Source: Sinimarinibacterium sp. NLF-5-8 | GTDB taxonomy: Bacteria; Pseudomonadota; Gammaproteobacteria; Nevskiales; Nevskiaceae | Reading direction: 5' to 3' | NCBI RefSeq assembly: GCF_010092425.1 | Contig: NZ_CP048030.1 | Span: 1-64,000, forward strand | DNA: 64,000 bases | Shown: in pieces, positions 56,504 through 64,000 of the stretch | Layout of the letters: every line of letters begins with the position of its first letter | Position numbering within the stretch: the first letter of the stretch is position 1 | Position numbers and translations under genes: made by a program | Notes under the pieces: generated by a model | Seen by the model: the letters and a program-made list of their open reading frames with translations, nothing else | Databases searched by the model: none | Told to the model about the DNA's origin: nothing

Positions 56504-58198
56504 ATGAGTATGTTGAAAAACCCTTCCCAAAAGTACCGCGGCTTTGCCCCTGTGCGACTGACTGATCGCACCTGGCCGGATGCGGTGATCCAAAAGCCGC
56601 CGATGTGGTGCAGCGTTGATCTGCGCGACGGAAATCAGGCCTTGATTGAGCCGATGGATCACACGCGCAAGCTGCGCATGTTTGAGCAATTGGTCAAGAT
56701 CGGCTTCAAGCAAATTGAAGTGGGCTTTCCCAGTGCCTCACAAATCGAGTTTGATTTTGTTCGGCACCTGATCGAAAACGATCTGATTCCCGAGGACGTG
56801 ACCATCCAGGTCTTGACCCAGTCGCGCGAACCGCTGATCCGGCGTACGTTCGAATCCCTGCAGGGCGCTCCGCGCGCGGTGGTGCACTTTTACAACGCCA
56901 CGGCGCCGGTCATGCGTCGCGTGGTGTTTGGTATGGATCAGGAGCAGGTCATCGCGCTGGCGGTGACTCATGCACGCTTGATCAGGCAACTGGCGGCTGC
57001 GCAGCCGGATACGGACTGGCAATTTGAGTATTCGCCGGAAATGTATTCAGGCACCGAGCTTGATTTTTCCCGGCAGATCATCGATGCCGTCAGTGCGGTA
57101 TTTGAACCGACGCCTGAAAAGCCGTTGATCATCAATCTGCCGGCAACGGTGGAGCACTCCACCCCCAATATTTTTGCCGACATGGTCGAATGGACGCACC
57201 GCCATATTGCGCGGCGTGACAGCATTGTGTTGTCGATCCATCCGCACAATGACCGTGGCACCGGCGTTGCTGCTGCCGAGTTTGCCTTGATGGCCGGTGC
57301 CGATCGGATCGAAGGCTGTTTGTTTGGTAACGGTGAGCGCACCGGCAACGTCGATGTGGTCAATCTGGCCTTGAACCTGTATACCCAGGGCGTTGATCCG
57401 GGGCTGGATTTTTCCGATATCGACGCCGTGCGGCGCACGGTTGAGTTTTGTAACCAGTTGCCCGTGCATCCGCGTCATCCTTATGTCGGCGATCTGGTTT
57501 TTACCTCGTTTTCCGGATCACACCAGGATGCGATCAAAAAAGCCTTTGCCGCGCGTGCCGAGGACGATTTGTGGGATATGCCTTATCTGCCGATCGACCC
57601 CTTGGATCTGGGGCGTAGCTACGAGGCTGTGATCCGTGTCAACTCGCAGTCCGGCAAGGGCGGGATTACCTATTTGCTTGAATCAGAATTCGGCCTCAAC
57701 TTGCCACGTCGCCTGCAGATCGAGTTCAGCCAGGTCGTACAAGAGGTGATGGAAGAATCCGGCAAGGAAATGTCGGCAACCGATATCGGTGATATTTTTG
57801 ATAAAGAATATTTTTCAAAAACAGAACCTTATGGATATGTTGCGCATCAGCTTCTGGAAGATTCCGCACGCAGCAGCGTGGAGCTGGTGGCCGAGGTGCG
57901 AGTCAATGGCGCGGTCCAGCGCTTGGACGAAAAGGGGAATGGGCCGATTGATGCGTTCGTCGCAGGATTATCACGACTGGTGGGGCAGCCCGTCAGTGTG
58001 CTCGACTACAACGAACACTCCATTGGTGGCGGCGCCCAGGCTGCGGCGGTGACCTATATCGAAATGAAGGTGGGTGATGGCCCCAGTCTGTTTGGCGTGG
58101 GGCGCGATGCCAATATCGTGACCGCATCCATGAAGGCGATCCTGTCTGGTCTCAACCGCGCACTGGCGCGCGCCGAGCAGCTTCGCCGTGCGGCCTGA
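56504..58198 (+). CDS. leuA: 2-isopropylmalate synthase LeuA (long form)
   Basis: A 564-residue enzyme that condenses 2-ketoisovalerate and acetyl-CoA in leucine synthesis. The TIM-barrel catalytic domain has [36 protein letters not shown], metal ligands in [17 protein letters not shown] and [15 protein letters not shown]. The C-terminal LeuA allosteric domain (about 435-560) contains [20 protein letters not shown]. It is the long, actinobacterial/proteobacterial type 2 form. ATG 56504 starts [14 protein letters not shown], typical for it. It is preceded by the leucine leader. Confidence 0.96.
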   Translation: MSMLKNPSQKYRGFAPVRLTDRTWPDAVIQKPPMWCSVDLRDGNQALIEPMDHTRKLRMFEQLVKIGFKQIEVGFPSASQIEFDFVRHLIENDLIPEDVTIQVLTQSREPLIRRTFESLQGAPRAVVHFYNATAPVMRRVVFGMDQEQVIALAVTHARLIRQLAAAQPDTDWQFEYSPEMYSGTELDFSRQIIDAVSAVFEPTPEKPLIINLPATVEHSTPNIFADMVEWTHRHIARRDSIVLSIHPHNDRGTGVAAAEFALMAGADRIEGCLFGNGERTGNVDVVNLALNLYTQGVDPGLDFSDIDAVRRTVEFCNQLPVHPRHPYVGDLVFTSFSGSHQDAIKKAFAARAEDDLWDMPYLPIDPLDLGRSYEAVIRVNSQSGKGGITYLLESEFGLNLPRRLQIEFSQVVQEVMEESGKEMSATDIGDIFDKEYFSKTEPYGYVAHQLLEDSARSSVELVAEVRVNGAVQRLDEKGNGPIDAFVAGLSRLVGQPVSVLDYNEHSIGGGAQAAAVTYIEMKVGDGPSLFGVGRDANIVTASMKAILSGLNRALARAEQLRRAA

Positions 58199-58207
58199 GC
58201 CTGAACC

Positions 58208-58235
58208 TGAAGCCTGCCTGCACAGGCAGGCTTCA
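58208..58235 (+). terminator. Hairpin after leuA
   Basis: TGAAGCCTGCCTG is the exact reverse complement of CAGGCAGGCTTCA, separated by two bases. It starts 9 bases past the leuA stop. No T-tract follows, so it may serve as a stability hairpin. Confidence 0.5.
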
Positions 58236-58249
58236 ATCGGTTGACCTGC

Positions 58250-59053
58250 ATGGATAGCGCGCGTCGGCAGCTTTATCTGCGCCGTCTCGGACTGGCCACA
58301 TGGCGGCTGCGAGAAGACGGCGACGTCAATGATATTGCGCCCGAGCCGGTGTCCGGTAGCAGCGAGCCTTTGGCGTCTTCAGTGCAAGCTGCGCCTGACC
58401 CTGTAGCGGAAAGTCCGGTGGCAGATCTTCAGGCCAAGGTAGTTGTTGTACAACCCGCTGTTCACCGGGTCATCCCGACAGATTGGGGTGGTTTGCGTGC
58501 AGCGGTTGCGGATTGCACCGCCTGCAAGCTGTGTGAAACCCGGCGCAGCACCGTGTTCGGCGTGGGCAGTGAGCATGCGCCACTGATGGTGATCGGCGAA
58601 GGGCCTGGGCAGGAAGAAGATGCGCGCGGTGAACCCTTTGTAGGGGCGGCCGGGCGGCTGCTGGATCAAATGCTCAAAACCATTGGTCGCAGCCGTACTC
58701 AAGCCAGTGATGCGCAAGCGGTGTTCATTGCCAATGTGGTCAAATGCCGCCCGCCGGGTAATCGTGATCCGCAGGTCGATGAAGTCGAAGCCTGTCGCCC
58801 CTATCTGGACCGACAGATTGAGCTGGTTCAGCCCAAGCTGATTGTTGCCCTGGGGCGCGTTGCGGCACAGCGTTTGCTGGCCACCGACGCACCGCTGTCA
58901 CGGCTGCGCGGCAAACAACACTTTTACGGCGCCAATAAAATCCCGGTTTTCGTCACCTACCATCCCGCCTACCTGCTGCGCAGTCCCGGCGAAAAAGCCA
59001 AAAGCTGGCAGGATCTCAAGCACATCCACCGGCAACTTGCGGAGTTGGTGTGA
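58250..59053 (+). CDS. Type 4 uracil-DNA glycosylase
   Basis: A 267-residue Fe-S glycosylase that removes uracil from DNA. An N-terminal extension of about 75 residues, Pro/Glu/Val-rich, precedes the core. The cluster cysteines are in DCTACKLCETRRSTVFGVG, in NVVKCRPPGNRDP and in VEACRPYLD. Motif 1 is IGEGPGQEEDARGEPFVG and motif 3 TYHPAYLLRSPGEKAKSW. I choose ATG 58250 (MDSARRQLYLRRLGL). The gene overlaps rimI by 4 bases. Confidence 0.94.
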   Translation: MDSARRQLYLRRLGLATWRLREDGDVNDIAPEPVSGSSEPLASSVQAAPDPVAESPVADLQAKVVVVQPAVHRVIPTDWGGLRAAVADCTACKLCETRRSTVFGVGSEHAPLMVIGEGPGQEEDARGEPFVGAAGRLLDQMLKTIGRSRTQASDAQAVFIANVVKCRPPGNRDPQVDEVEACRPYLDRQIELVQPKLIVALGRVAAQRLLATDAPLSRLRGKQHFYGANKIPVFVTYHPAYLLRSPGEKAKSWQDLKHIHRQLAELV

Positions 59054-59526
59054 CCCAACAGCCATTTGCAGCAGAGCCTTGGCAATTGCAGCTGATGAGC
59101 GAGATGCAGCTTGAGCAGGTCATGGCGATCGAATCCAGGGCATCGGCTTTTGGTTGGAGTATCGGCAACTTTCAGGACTGCCTGCGCGCGCAATATGGCG
59201 CGTGGGTGGTCTGTGCCGGCGCGCGCGTGGTCGGTTATGCCGTACTTCGGCTGGCCGCAGATGAAGCGGAATTATTGAATATCGGGGTTGATGCGGCGTA
59301 TCGGCGGCGTGGCATCGCACGGCTTTTGATGCGCCATTTGCTGGCCATTGCCTGTGCTGCGCGCACCCGGCAGGTTCTGTTGGAAGTGCGCGCCTCCAAT
59401 GCGCCGGCGCAGGCGCTGTACGCGCGGTTTGGTTTTGTCCAGATCGGGCGGCGGCGTGATTACTATCGCGCGCACGATGGGCGCGAAGATGCGTTGGTTT
59501 TGGCTTTGACTCTCAAAGACCACTGA
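59050..59526 (+). CDS. rimI: Ribosomal protein S18 alanine N-acetyltransferase RimI
   Basis: A 158-residue GNAT enzyme. The acetyl-CoA motif is NIGVDAAYRRRGIARLLMRH near residue 76, and EVRASNAPAQALYARFGF near 118 is the RimI-specific end. It acetylates the N-terminal Ala of S18. The GTG start overlaps the glycosylase stop (GTGA), so the two are translated together. Confidence 0.92.
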   Translation: MTQQPFAAEPWQLQLMSEMQLEQVMAIESRASAFGWSIGNFQDCLRAQYGAWVVCAGARVVGYAVLRLAADEAELLNIGVDAAYRRRGIARLLMRHLLAIACAARTRQVLLEVRASNAPAQALYARFGFVQIGRRRDYYRAHDGREDALVLALTLKDH

Positions 59527-59542
59527 ACAAGGAGCGTACCGC

Positions 59543-60772
59543 ATGCCATCCCACCGCAAACAACAATGGTCATGGGCGCTGTATGACTGGGGCAATTCAG
59601 CTTTTGCGACGACGGTGTTGGCGGGTTTTTTTCCGATTTTTTTCAACCAGTACTGGGCGGCGGACGTGGCGCCGCAGACGCAGACGCTCTATCAGGGCAT
59701 TACCGCGACCATTGCCAGTGTGGTGGTGATGTTGCTGGCGCCATGGCTGGGGATGGTGGCGGATCAGCGCGCGGCAAAAAAGCGGTTTTTGGCAGGCTTT
59801 ACCGCTTTGGGAGTGGTGACGACGGCGGCGCTGTATCTGGTGGGGCAGGGACAGTGGTTATGGGCGATGGGGTTGTCGGTTTTGGGGCGGATCGGCTTTT
59901 TTGGCGGGCTGTCTTTTTATGACGCGTTGCTGATCAACGTCGCGCGCGCCGATGAAATGGATCGGGTGTCGTCGCTGGGGTACAGCCTGGGCTATCTGGG
60001 CGGCGGAGTGTTGTTTGCGGTGAATGTGGCGATGGCGCTCAAGCCGGAGCTGTTTGGCCTGGCCGATGCGGCGCTGGCTACGCGGGTGGCGTTTGTGATG
60101 GTGGCGCTGTGGTGGCTGGTGTTTGCGCTGCCGCTGTTTCGGTTTGTGCCAGAGGGCGCAGCCAGCGCCGGTGAAGGCGGTTGGTCCGCGATTTTGAGCA
60201 CCTTCGGCCAGCTGCGGCAGCACAAGTCGATTTGGCTGTTTTTGCTGGCGTATTGGCTGTATATCGACGGCGTGGATACGGTCATCGTCATGGCGGTGGA
60301 CTTTGGCATGAAGCTGGGGTTTGCCTCGGACAGCCTGATTGTGGCGCTGCTGCTGGTGCAGTTTGTGGGGTTTCCAGCGGCGCTGGTGTTTGGCTGGCTG
60401 GGCGAGCGTCTGGGCACGCGGCAGGCCATTTTTATGGCGCTGGCGGTGTATGCGGCGGTCACGGTATGGGCGTATTTTTTGCAAACCGTGGGGCAGTTTT
60501 ATGCAATGGCAGCGGCCATTGGCTGCGTACAGGGCGGGGTGCAAGCGCTTTCGCGCGCGTATTACGCGCGCTTGATTCCGGCGGATCAGGCTGGTGAGTT
60601 TTTTGGCTTTTACAACATGCTGGGCAAGTTTGCGGCGGTGCTGGGGCCTTTGATTGTGGGCATTACCGCGCAGCTCAGCGGCAGCCCGCGCTTGGCGATT
60701 TTGAGTTTGCTGGTGTTTTTTGTGGCCGGTGGCGTGCTGCTGGCCAAAGTGCAAGAGCCGCAGGCGCGCTAG
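59543..60772 (+). CDS. MFS transporter of the UMF1/Atg22-like family
   Basis: A 409-residue protein with about 12 transmembrane helices. The opening QQWSWALYDWGNSAFATTVL is the mark of the UMF1 (Atg22-like) branch of the major facilitator superfamily, as is YSLGYLGGGVLFAVN near residue 150. Members include putative amino-acid effluxers, but the substrate here is unknown. AAGGAG precedes the ATG. It follows rimI by 16 bases and ends just before the arsR operator. Confidence 0.88.
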   Translation: MPSHRKQQWSWALYDWGNSAFATTVLAGFFPIFFNQYWAADVAPQTQTLYQGITATIASVVVMLLAPWLGMVADQRAAKKRFLAGFTALGVVTTAALYLVGQGQWLWAMGLSVLGRIGFFGGLSFYDALLINVARADEMDRVSSLGYSLGYLGGGVLFAVNVAMALKPELFGLADAALATRVAFVMVALWWLVFALPLFRFVPEGAASAGEGGWSAILSTFGQLRQHKSIWLFLLAYWLYIDGVDTVIVMAVDFGMKLGFASDSLIVALLLVQFVGFPAALVFGWLGERLGTRQAIFMALAVYAAVTVWAYFLQTVGQFYAMAAAIGCVQGGVQALSRAYYARLIPADQAGEFFGFYNMLGKFAAVLGPLIVGITAQLSGSPRLAILSLLVFFVAGGVLLAKVQEPQAR

Positions 60773-60802
60773 ATTACGGGTCTGGAAGTTGTTGTGGATA
60801 CT

Positions 60803-60826
60803 ATATTTCGATTATTATAGAAATAT
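60803..60826. promoter_or_regulatory. Inverted repeat overlapping the arsR start, probable ArsR operator
   Basis: ATATTTC-N10-GAAATAT, a perfect 7-bp-arm inverted repeat whose right arm includes the first bases of the arsR ATG at 60825. The AT-rich site stands out from its GC-rich neighbours. Confidence 0.65.
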
Positions 60827-61139
60827 GGAAACAAGCACCGCTGTTACCGCCCTCGCAGCACTGGCACACGCTTCCCGATTGAGCGTTTTCCGCTTGTTGG
60901 TGCAGGCCGGACAGGCCGGACTTGCCGCCGGGCAGATCAGTGAAGCGCTGGGCATTCCCCCTTCGTCGCTCTCGTTTCACCTTAAAGAGTTGGCGCGCGC
61001 GGCAATGGTCAGCTGTGAGCAGCAGGGGCGCTTTGTGATCTATCGGGCCGATTTTGCCGCCGCCGCCGAGTTGGTCGCTTTTTTGAGTGAAAACTGCTGT
61101 GCCGGACAAGACTGTGATTTGTCGAATACTTGCAGATGA
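60825..61139 (+). CDS. arsR: Arsenic-responsive repressor ArsR (C-terminal cysteine type)
   Basis: A 104-residue ArsR/SmtB winged-helix repressor. DNA-binding helix: LGIPPSSLSFHLKELARAAM. The canonical ELCVC As(III) site in helix 3 is absent (QISEALGI instead). Cysteines sit at 91, 92 and 97 (SENCCAGQDCD) with another near 103. That matches the type known from Acidithiobacillus ferrooxidans, where C-terminal cysteines bind As(III). It heads the operon arsR-arsH-arsC-acr3. Confidence 0.9.
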   Translation: METSTAVTALAALAHASRLSVFRLLVQAGQAGLAAGQISEALGIPPSSLSFHLKELARAAMVSCEQQGRFVIYRADFAAAAELVAFLSENCCAGQDCDLSNTCR

Positions 61140-61148
61140 GCTTTGGTG

Positions 61149-61892
61149 ATGAGAATCAGAACCCTGCCAACACCTGATGATTTGCCGGCGCTGTCGCCGG
61201 CGTTTATTCACCGCCGCCCCGCACGGGGGTTGGCGCCAGATGAGCCGCCGGTGCGGATTTTGCTGCTGTATGGCTCGTTGCGCGCGCGCTCGTATTCACG
61301 GCTGGTGGTGGAAGAAGCCGCGCGCTTGCTGGCGTTTTTTGGCGCAGAAACGCGGATTTTTGATCCATCCGACTTGCCACTGCCGGATCAGGTGCAAGGA
61401 GATGATCATCCGGCGGTGGCCGAATTGCGCGCGCTATCGCAGTGGTCAGAAGGGCAGGTTTGGTGCAGTCCTGAGCGACACGGGCAAATCACCGGCGTGA
61501 TGAAGGCGCAGATTGATCACCTGCCGCTGGAGCTGGCGGGGATTCGTCCCACCCAGGGGCGCACGCTGGCGGTGATGCAGGTCAGCGGTGGCTCGCAGAG
61601 TTTTAATGCCGTCAACACCTTGCGCGTGCTAGGACGCTGGATGCGGATGTTCACCATTCCCAACCAATCCAGCGTGGCCAAGGCGTTTCAAGAGTTTGAT
61701 GATGCCGGGCGCATGAAGCCATCGGCGTATTACGACCGGATTGTGGATGTGATGGAAGAACTGGTGCGATTGACGGTGCTGCTGCGTCCGCACCGGGATC
61801 TGTTGCTTGACCGTTATTCCGAACGCAAGGCACGGGGCGTACCGCTTGATTTGCATACGGATCTGTCGGCGGTCGCCACCGCCCGGGCGTGA
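61149..61892 (+). CDS. arsH: Arsenical resistance NADPH-FMN reductase ArsH
   Basis: A 247-residue flavodoxin-like protein. The FMN site reads [18 protein letters not shown] near residue 40, and [18 protein letters not shown] near 115 is the ArsH signature. ArsH oxidises trivalent organoarsenicals and reduces quinones or iron. ATG 61149 is chosen from a TTG/GTG/ATG run directly after the arsR stop (10 bases). It is second in the ars operon. Confidence 0.94.
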   Translation: MRIRTLPTPDDLPALSPAFIHRRPARGLAPDEPPVRILLLYGSLRARSYSRLVVEEAARLLAFFGAETRIFDPSDLPLPDQVQGDDHPAVAELRALSQWSEGQVWCSPERHGQITGVMKAQIDHLPLELAGIRPTQGRTLAVMQVSGGSQSFNAVNTLRVLGRWMRMFTIPNQSSVAKAFQEFDDAGRMKPSAYYDRIVDVMEELVRLTVLLRPHRDLLLDRYSERKARGVPLDLHTDLSAVATARA

Positions 61893-61923
61893 TCGATCTT
61901 GATCCTGCCATGAGTCATTGAGC

Positions 61924-62430
61924 ATGACGAAAAAAACATATCGTATTTTGGTGCTGTGTACCGGCAACTCGGCGCGCAGCATCATGGCCGAGGCTTTGAT
62001 CAATACCCTGGGACAAGGACGCTTTCGGGCGTATAGCGCGGGGAGTCATCCAGCGGGTCAGGTTCATCCGCTGGCGATCGAGCAATTGCAGACCCTGGCC
62101 TATCCGGTGGAAACGCTGCGCAGCAAGAGCTGGGATGAGTTTACTAAGGCAGATGCGCCGGAATTGGATTGGGTGATCACCGTTTGCGATGCGGCGGCCG
62201 GGCAAATCTGCCCCATCTGGCCCAATCGACCGGCAACGGCGCATTGGGGCTTTGAAGATCCGGCCTCGGTGCAAGGCGACGATGCACAAAGACGGCAGGC
62301 GTTCTCCGAGGTGTTTGCACGCATCCGAAACTGTGTGCAGCAACTGGTGGACTTGCCTGTGGAGACGCTCGAATCTGCGACGCTCATCGATGCGCTCCGC
62401 CGGATCGGCACAACGAGCGGGCAGGCTTGA
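61924..62430 (+). CDS. arsC: Arsenate reductase ArsC (low-molecular-weight phosphatase fold)
   Basis: A 168-residue thioredoxin/glutaredoxin-coupled type enzyme. The P-loop is VLCTGNSARSIMAEALI with the CX5R-S catalytic Cys. Further cysteines follow in WVITVCDAAAGQICPIWP. The conserved Asp-Pro near FEDPASVQGDD completes the site. It reduces arsenate to arsenite for export by Acr3. ATG 61924 is chosen; a TTG at 61918 is possible. acr3 starts 4 bases after the stop. Confidence 0.93.
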   Translation: MTKKTYRILVLCTGNSARSIMAEALINTLGQGRFRAYSAGSHPAGQVHPLAIEQLQTLAYPVETLRSKSWDEFTKADAPELDWVITVCDAAAGQICPIWPNRPATAHWGFEDPASVQGDDAQRRQAFSEVFARIRNCVQQLVDLPVETLESATLIDALRRIGTTSGQA

Positions 62431-62434
62431 AGGC

Positions 62435-63457
62435 ATGAACAATTTCGAGCGCTATCTCACGGTGTGGGTGACCCTGTGTATTGGTGTCGGGATTGTGCTG
62501 GGGCAACTGTTGCCTGCTGTCTTTCAGGCGATTGGACGCATGACGATCGGCGAGGTTAATTTGCCGGTCGGCGTGCTGATCTGGGTCATGATCGTGCCGA
62601 TGCTGGTCAAGATCGATTTCAGCACGCTGCATCAGGTGGGCAAGCACTGGCGAGGGATCGGCATCACGCTATTCGTGAACTGGGCAATCAAGCCTTTTTC
62701 GATGGCGTTTTTAGGGTGGCTGTTCGTGCGGCAGGTGTTTGCCCCGGTTTTGCCGGAAGACCAGATCGAAAGCTACATCGCCGGACTGATTTTGCTCGCC
62801 GCTGCGCCTTGTACCGCCATGGTGTTTGTGTGGAGTCGATTGACGCGGGGCGACCCGGCGTTCACCTTGACCCAGATAGCCTTGAACGACGTCATCATGA
62901 TCCTGGCCTTTGCGCCGATCGTGGGGCTGCTACTGGGTATTTCTGCGATCACGGTTCCCTGGCTGACGTTATTGCTATCGGTCGTGCTTTATATCGTCGT
63001 GCCTGTGGTTCTGGCGCAGCTTTGGCGGCGCTACTTGCTGGCCCGGAGGCGAGATGTTTTTCAGCGGGTGATGCAAAAGACCGAGCCATGGGCAACGGGC
63101 GCGCTTTTGCTGACACTGGTTTTGCTGTTTGCCTTCCAAGGGGAGCAGATCATCCGCCAGCCTGTGGTGATTGCCATTCTGGCGGTGCCCATTCTGGTGC
63201 AGGTTTTTTTCAGCTCGACCCTGGCCTATGTGCTCAATCGGCAGGCAGGCGAAGCGCACGCCATTGCCTGCCCCTCGGCGCTCATTGGTGCCAGCAATTT
63301 CTTTGAGCTGGCGGTGGCAACGGCTATTGGGCTGTTTGGCCTGCATTCCGGCGCGGCATTGGCAACAGTCGTGGGCGTGCTGGTGGAAGTACCGGCTATG
63401 TTGCTGGTGGTTTATGCCGTCAATCGTTCAAGGCCGTGGTACGAGCGCGCGCGCTGA
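62435..63457 (+). CDS. acr3: Arsenite efflux permease Acr3
   Basis: A 340-residue membrane transporter with ten predicted helices. The essential Cys of the fourth helix lies in LAAAPCTAMVFVWSRLTRGD, and ALNDVIMILAFAPIVGLLLG and PSALIGASNFFELAVATAIG are typical Acr3 segments. It expels arsenite using the proton gradient and is not related to ArsB. It is the final gene of the ars operon. The stop sits within a GC hairpin. Confidence 0.95.
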   Translation: MNNFERYLTVWVTLCIGVGIVLGQLLPAVFQAIGRMTIGEVNLPVGVLIWVMIVPMLVKIDFSTLHQVGKHWRGIGITLFVNWAIKPFSMAFLGWLFVRQVFAPVLPEDQIESYIAGLILLAAAPCTAMVFVWSRLTRGDPAFTLTQIALNDVIMILAFAPIVGLLLGISAITVPWLTLLLSVVLYIVVPVVLAQLWRRYLLARRRDVFQRVMQKTEPWATGALLLTLVLLFAFQGEQIIRQPVVIAILAVPILVQVFFSSTLAYVLNRQAGEAHAIACPSALIGASNFFELAVATAIGLFGLHSGAALATVVGVLVEVPAMLLVVYAVNRSRPWYERAR

Positions 63458-63489
63458 TATTTGGAGCTGCGCGCGATTTATTTTGTTTG
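63446..63489 (+). terminator. Possible terminator at the end of the ars operon
   Basis: CGCGCGC (63446-63452) and GCGCGCG (63469-63475) can pair, followed by a T-rich stretch ATTTATTTTGTTT. It overlaps the acr3 stop. The repetitive GCGCGC text weakens the case. Confidence 0.4.
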
Positions 63490-63493
63490 ACCC

Positions 63494-63520
63494 CTTGAAT
63501 CTGAAAAAGCCGTCCCCAAC
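63494..63520 (+). promoter_or_regulatory. Sigma32-type heat-shock promoter of groESL
   Basis: CTTGAAT, 13 bases, CCCCAAC. This is close to the sigma32 consensus CTTGAAA-N13/14-CCCCATNT. It lies just upstream of the CIRCE-like site. Confidence 0.75.
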
Positions 63521-63522
63521 AA

Positions 63523-63549
63523 TTAGCAGCCTCCACTGGTGAGTGCTAA
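63523..63549. promoter_or_regulatory. CIRCE-like element (HrcA operator)
   Basis: TTAGCAGCC-N9-GAGTGCTAA. The right arm is perfect and the left differs from TTAGCACTC at two positions. A second GAGTGCTGA half-site follows at 63571-63579. HrcA repression of groESL is inferred. Confidence 0.65.
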
Positions 63550-63620
63550 CAACGCGCAATGACGCGGCGTGAGTGCTGACGTGGTGGACTCTTAACTCAT
63601 TGAAACCTTGGAGATTGGTA

Positions 63621-63911
63621 ATGAACTTGCGCCCTTTGAACGATCGCGTGATCGTCAAGCGTCTGGAAGAAGAAAAGAAATCAGCCGGTGGCATCATCAT
63701 CCCCGACAGCGCGGCTGAGAAGCCGGCGCGCGGTGAAGTTCTGGCGGTGGGGCCGGGCAAGAAAGATGACGATGGCGATGTGATTCCCATGGATGTCAAA
63801 AAAGGCGACGTGGTGCTGTTTGGCAAATACTCCGGCACCGAGGTCAAGGTTGATGGACAGGATGTACTGGTGATGCGCGAAGACGACATCCTCGCCGTAT
63901 TCACCAAGTAA
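63621..63911 (+). CDS. groES: Co-chaperonin GroES
   Basis: A 96-residue Cpn10 protein. [20 protein letters not shown] starts the fold, [20 protein letters not shown] is the mobile loop that docks on GroEL, and [13 protein letters not shown] closes it. It caps GroEL for protein folding. ATG 63621 gives the standard start; upstream in-frame codons cross the promoter and are rejected. groEL starts 66 bases after its stop. Confidence 0.97.
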   Translation: MNLRPLNDRVIVKRLEEEKKSAGGIIIPDSAAEKPARGEVLAVGPGKKDDDGDVIPMDVKKGDVVLFGKYSGTEVKVDGQDVLVMREDDILAVFTK

Positions 63912-63977
63912 GTTCCGTTTGTTCCATCTGTCTGCGCCCGTGGGCGCAACCGTATTCAATCAACTGTAGAGATCAAC

Positions 63978-64000
63978 ATGTCCGCAAAAGAAGTGAAATT
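63978..64000 (+). CDS. groEL: Chaperonin GroEL, first codons only (cut by window edge)
   Basis: ATG 63978 begins MSAKEVKF, the usual GroEL N-terminus, directly downstream of groES. The gene leaves the window after seven full codons. Confidence 0.9.

Overview
The window reads as a continuous stretch of chromosome from a GC-rich proteobacterium, most likely a gammaproteobacterium. The best lineage signs are the flagellar order flhA-flhF-fleN-fliA-cheY-cheZ-cheA-motC-motD-cheW, a complete System I cytochrome c maturation operon, an ilvC-pssA-leuA block and a sigma32/CIRCE-type groESL. I cannot name the genus. The hexamer GCGCGC is very frequent, often as Ala-Arg codon pairs. I see no insertion sequence, prophage, CRISPR array, rRNA or tRNA gene.

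Layout. 1-1252 (minus): a partial acyl-CoA dehydrogenase and folD. 1353-8239: ccmABCDEFGHI, nearly all with 4-base stop/start overlaps. 8294-14281: a MaoC-like hydratase, galU, then sucA-sucB of the 2-oxoglutarate dehydrogenase complex, ending in a strong terminator without lpd. 14413-17098: a tiny membrane protein with an L7/L12-like tail, a deleted csaA remnant, pcnB and folK. 17050-24213: the propionate (2-methylcitrate) locus, prpB-prpC-acnD plus two small genes, with a divergent HTH-citrate synthase fusion and a palindromic operator between them. Seventeen tandem copies of AATCACC follow. 24434-29941: cysH, hslR, an unidentified outer-membrane barrel, lon and a uracil-DNA glycosylase-like gene.

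30070-50116 is one long same-strand motility and chemotaxis region. It opens with a near-consensus sigma54 promoter next to the flhA start. Then come flagellar placement and number genes (flhF, fleN), sigma28 (fliA), a flagellar chemotaxis set (cheY, cheZ, cheA, motC, motD, cheW) and a second set (STAS, cheY, cheA, cheW, a PAS receptor, cheR, cheD, cheB, a membrane receptor). A bidirectional terminator closes it. 50182-51646 (minus) holds a TetR regulator and an enoyl-CoA hydratase.

51726-58198 is branched-chain amino acid synthesis. The acetolactate synthase large subunit is divergent from ilvH-ilvC. After pssA, leuA is preceded by a sigma70-like promoter and a leucine-rich leader ORF whose start lies at the predicted transcription start. 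58250-60772: type-4 uracil-DNA glycosylase, rimI and an MFS transporter. 60825-63457: an arsenic operon arsR-arsH-arsC-acr3. 63494-64000: groES with sigma32-like and CIRCE-like control, and the first codons of groEL.

The best leads for undescribed biology are the citrate synthase-fused regulator facing the methylcitrate operon, the apparently leaderless leucine leader peptide, the triple CheZ-tail-like repeat in the first CheA, and the sigma54 promoter that would give a near-leaderless flhA message.
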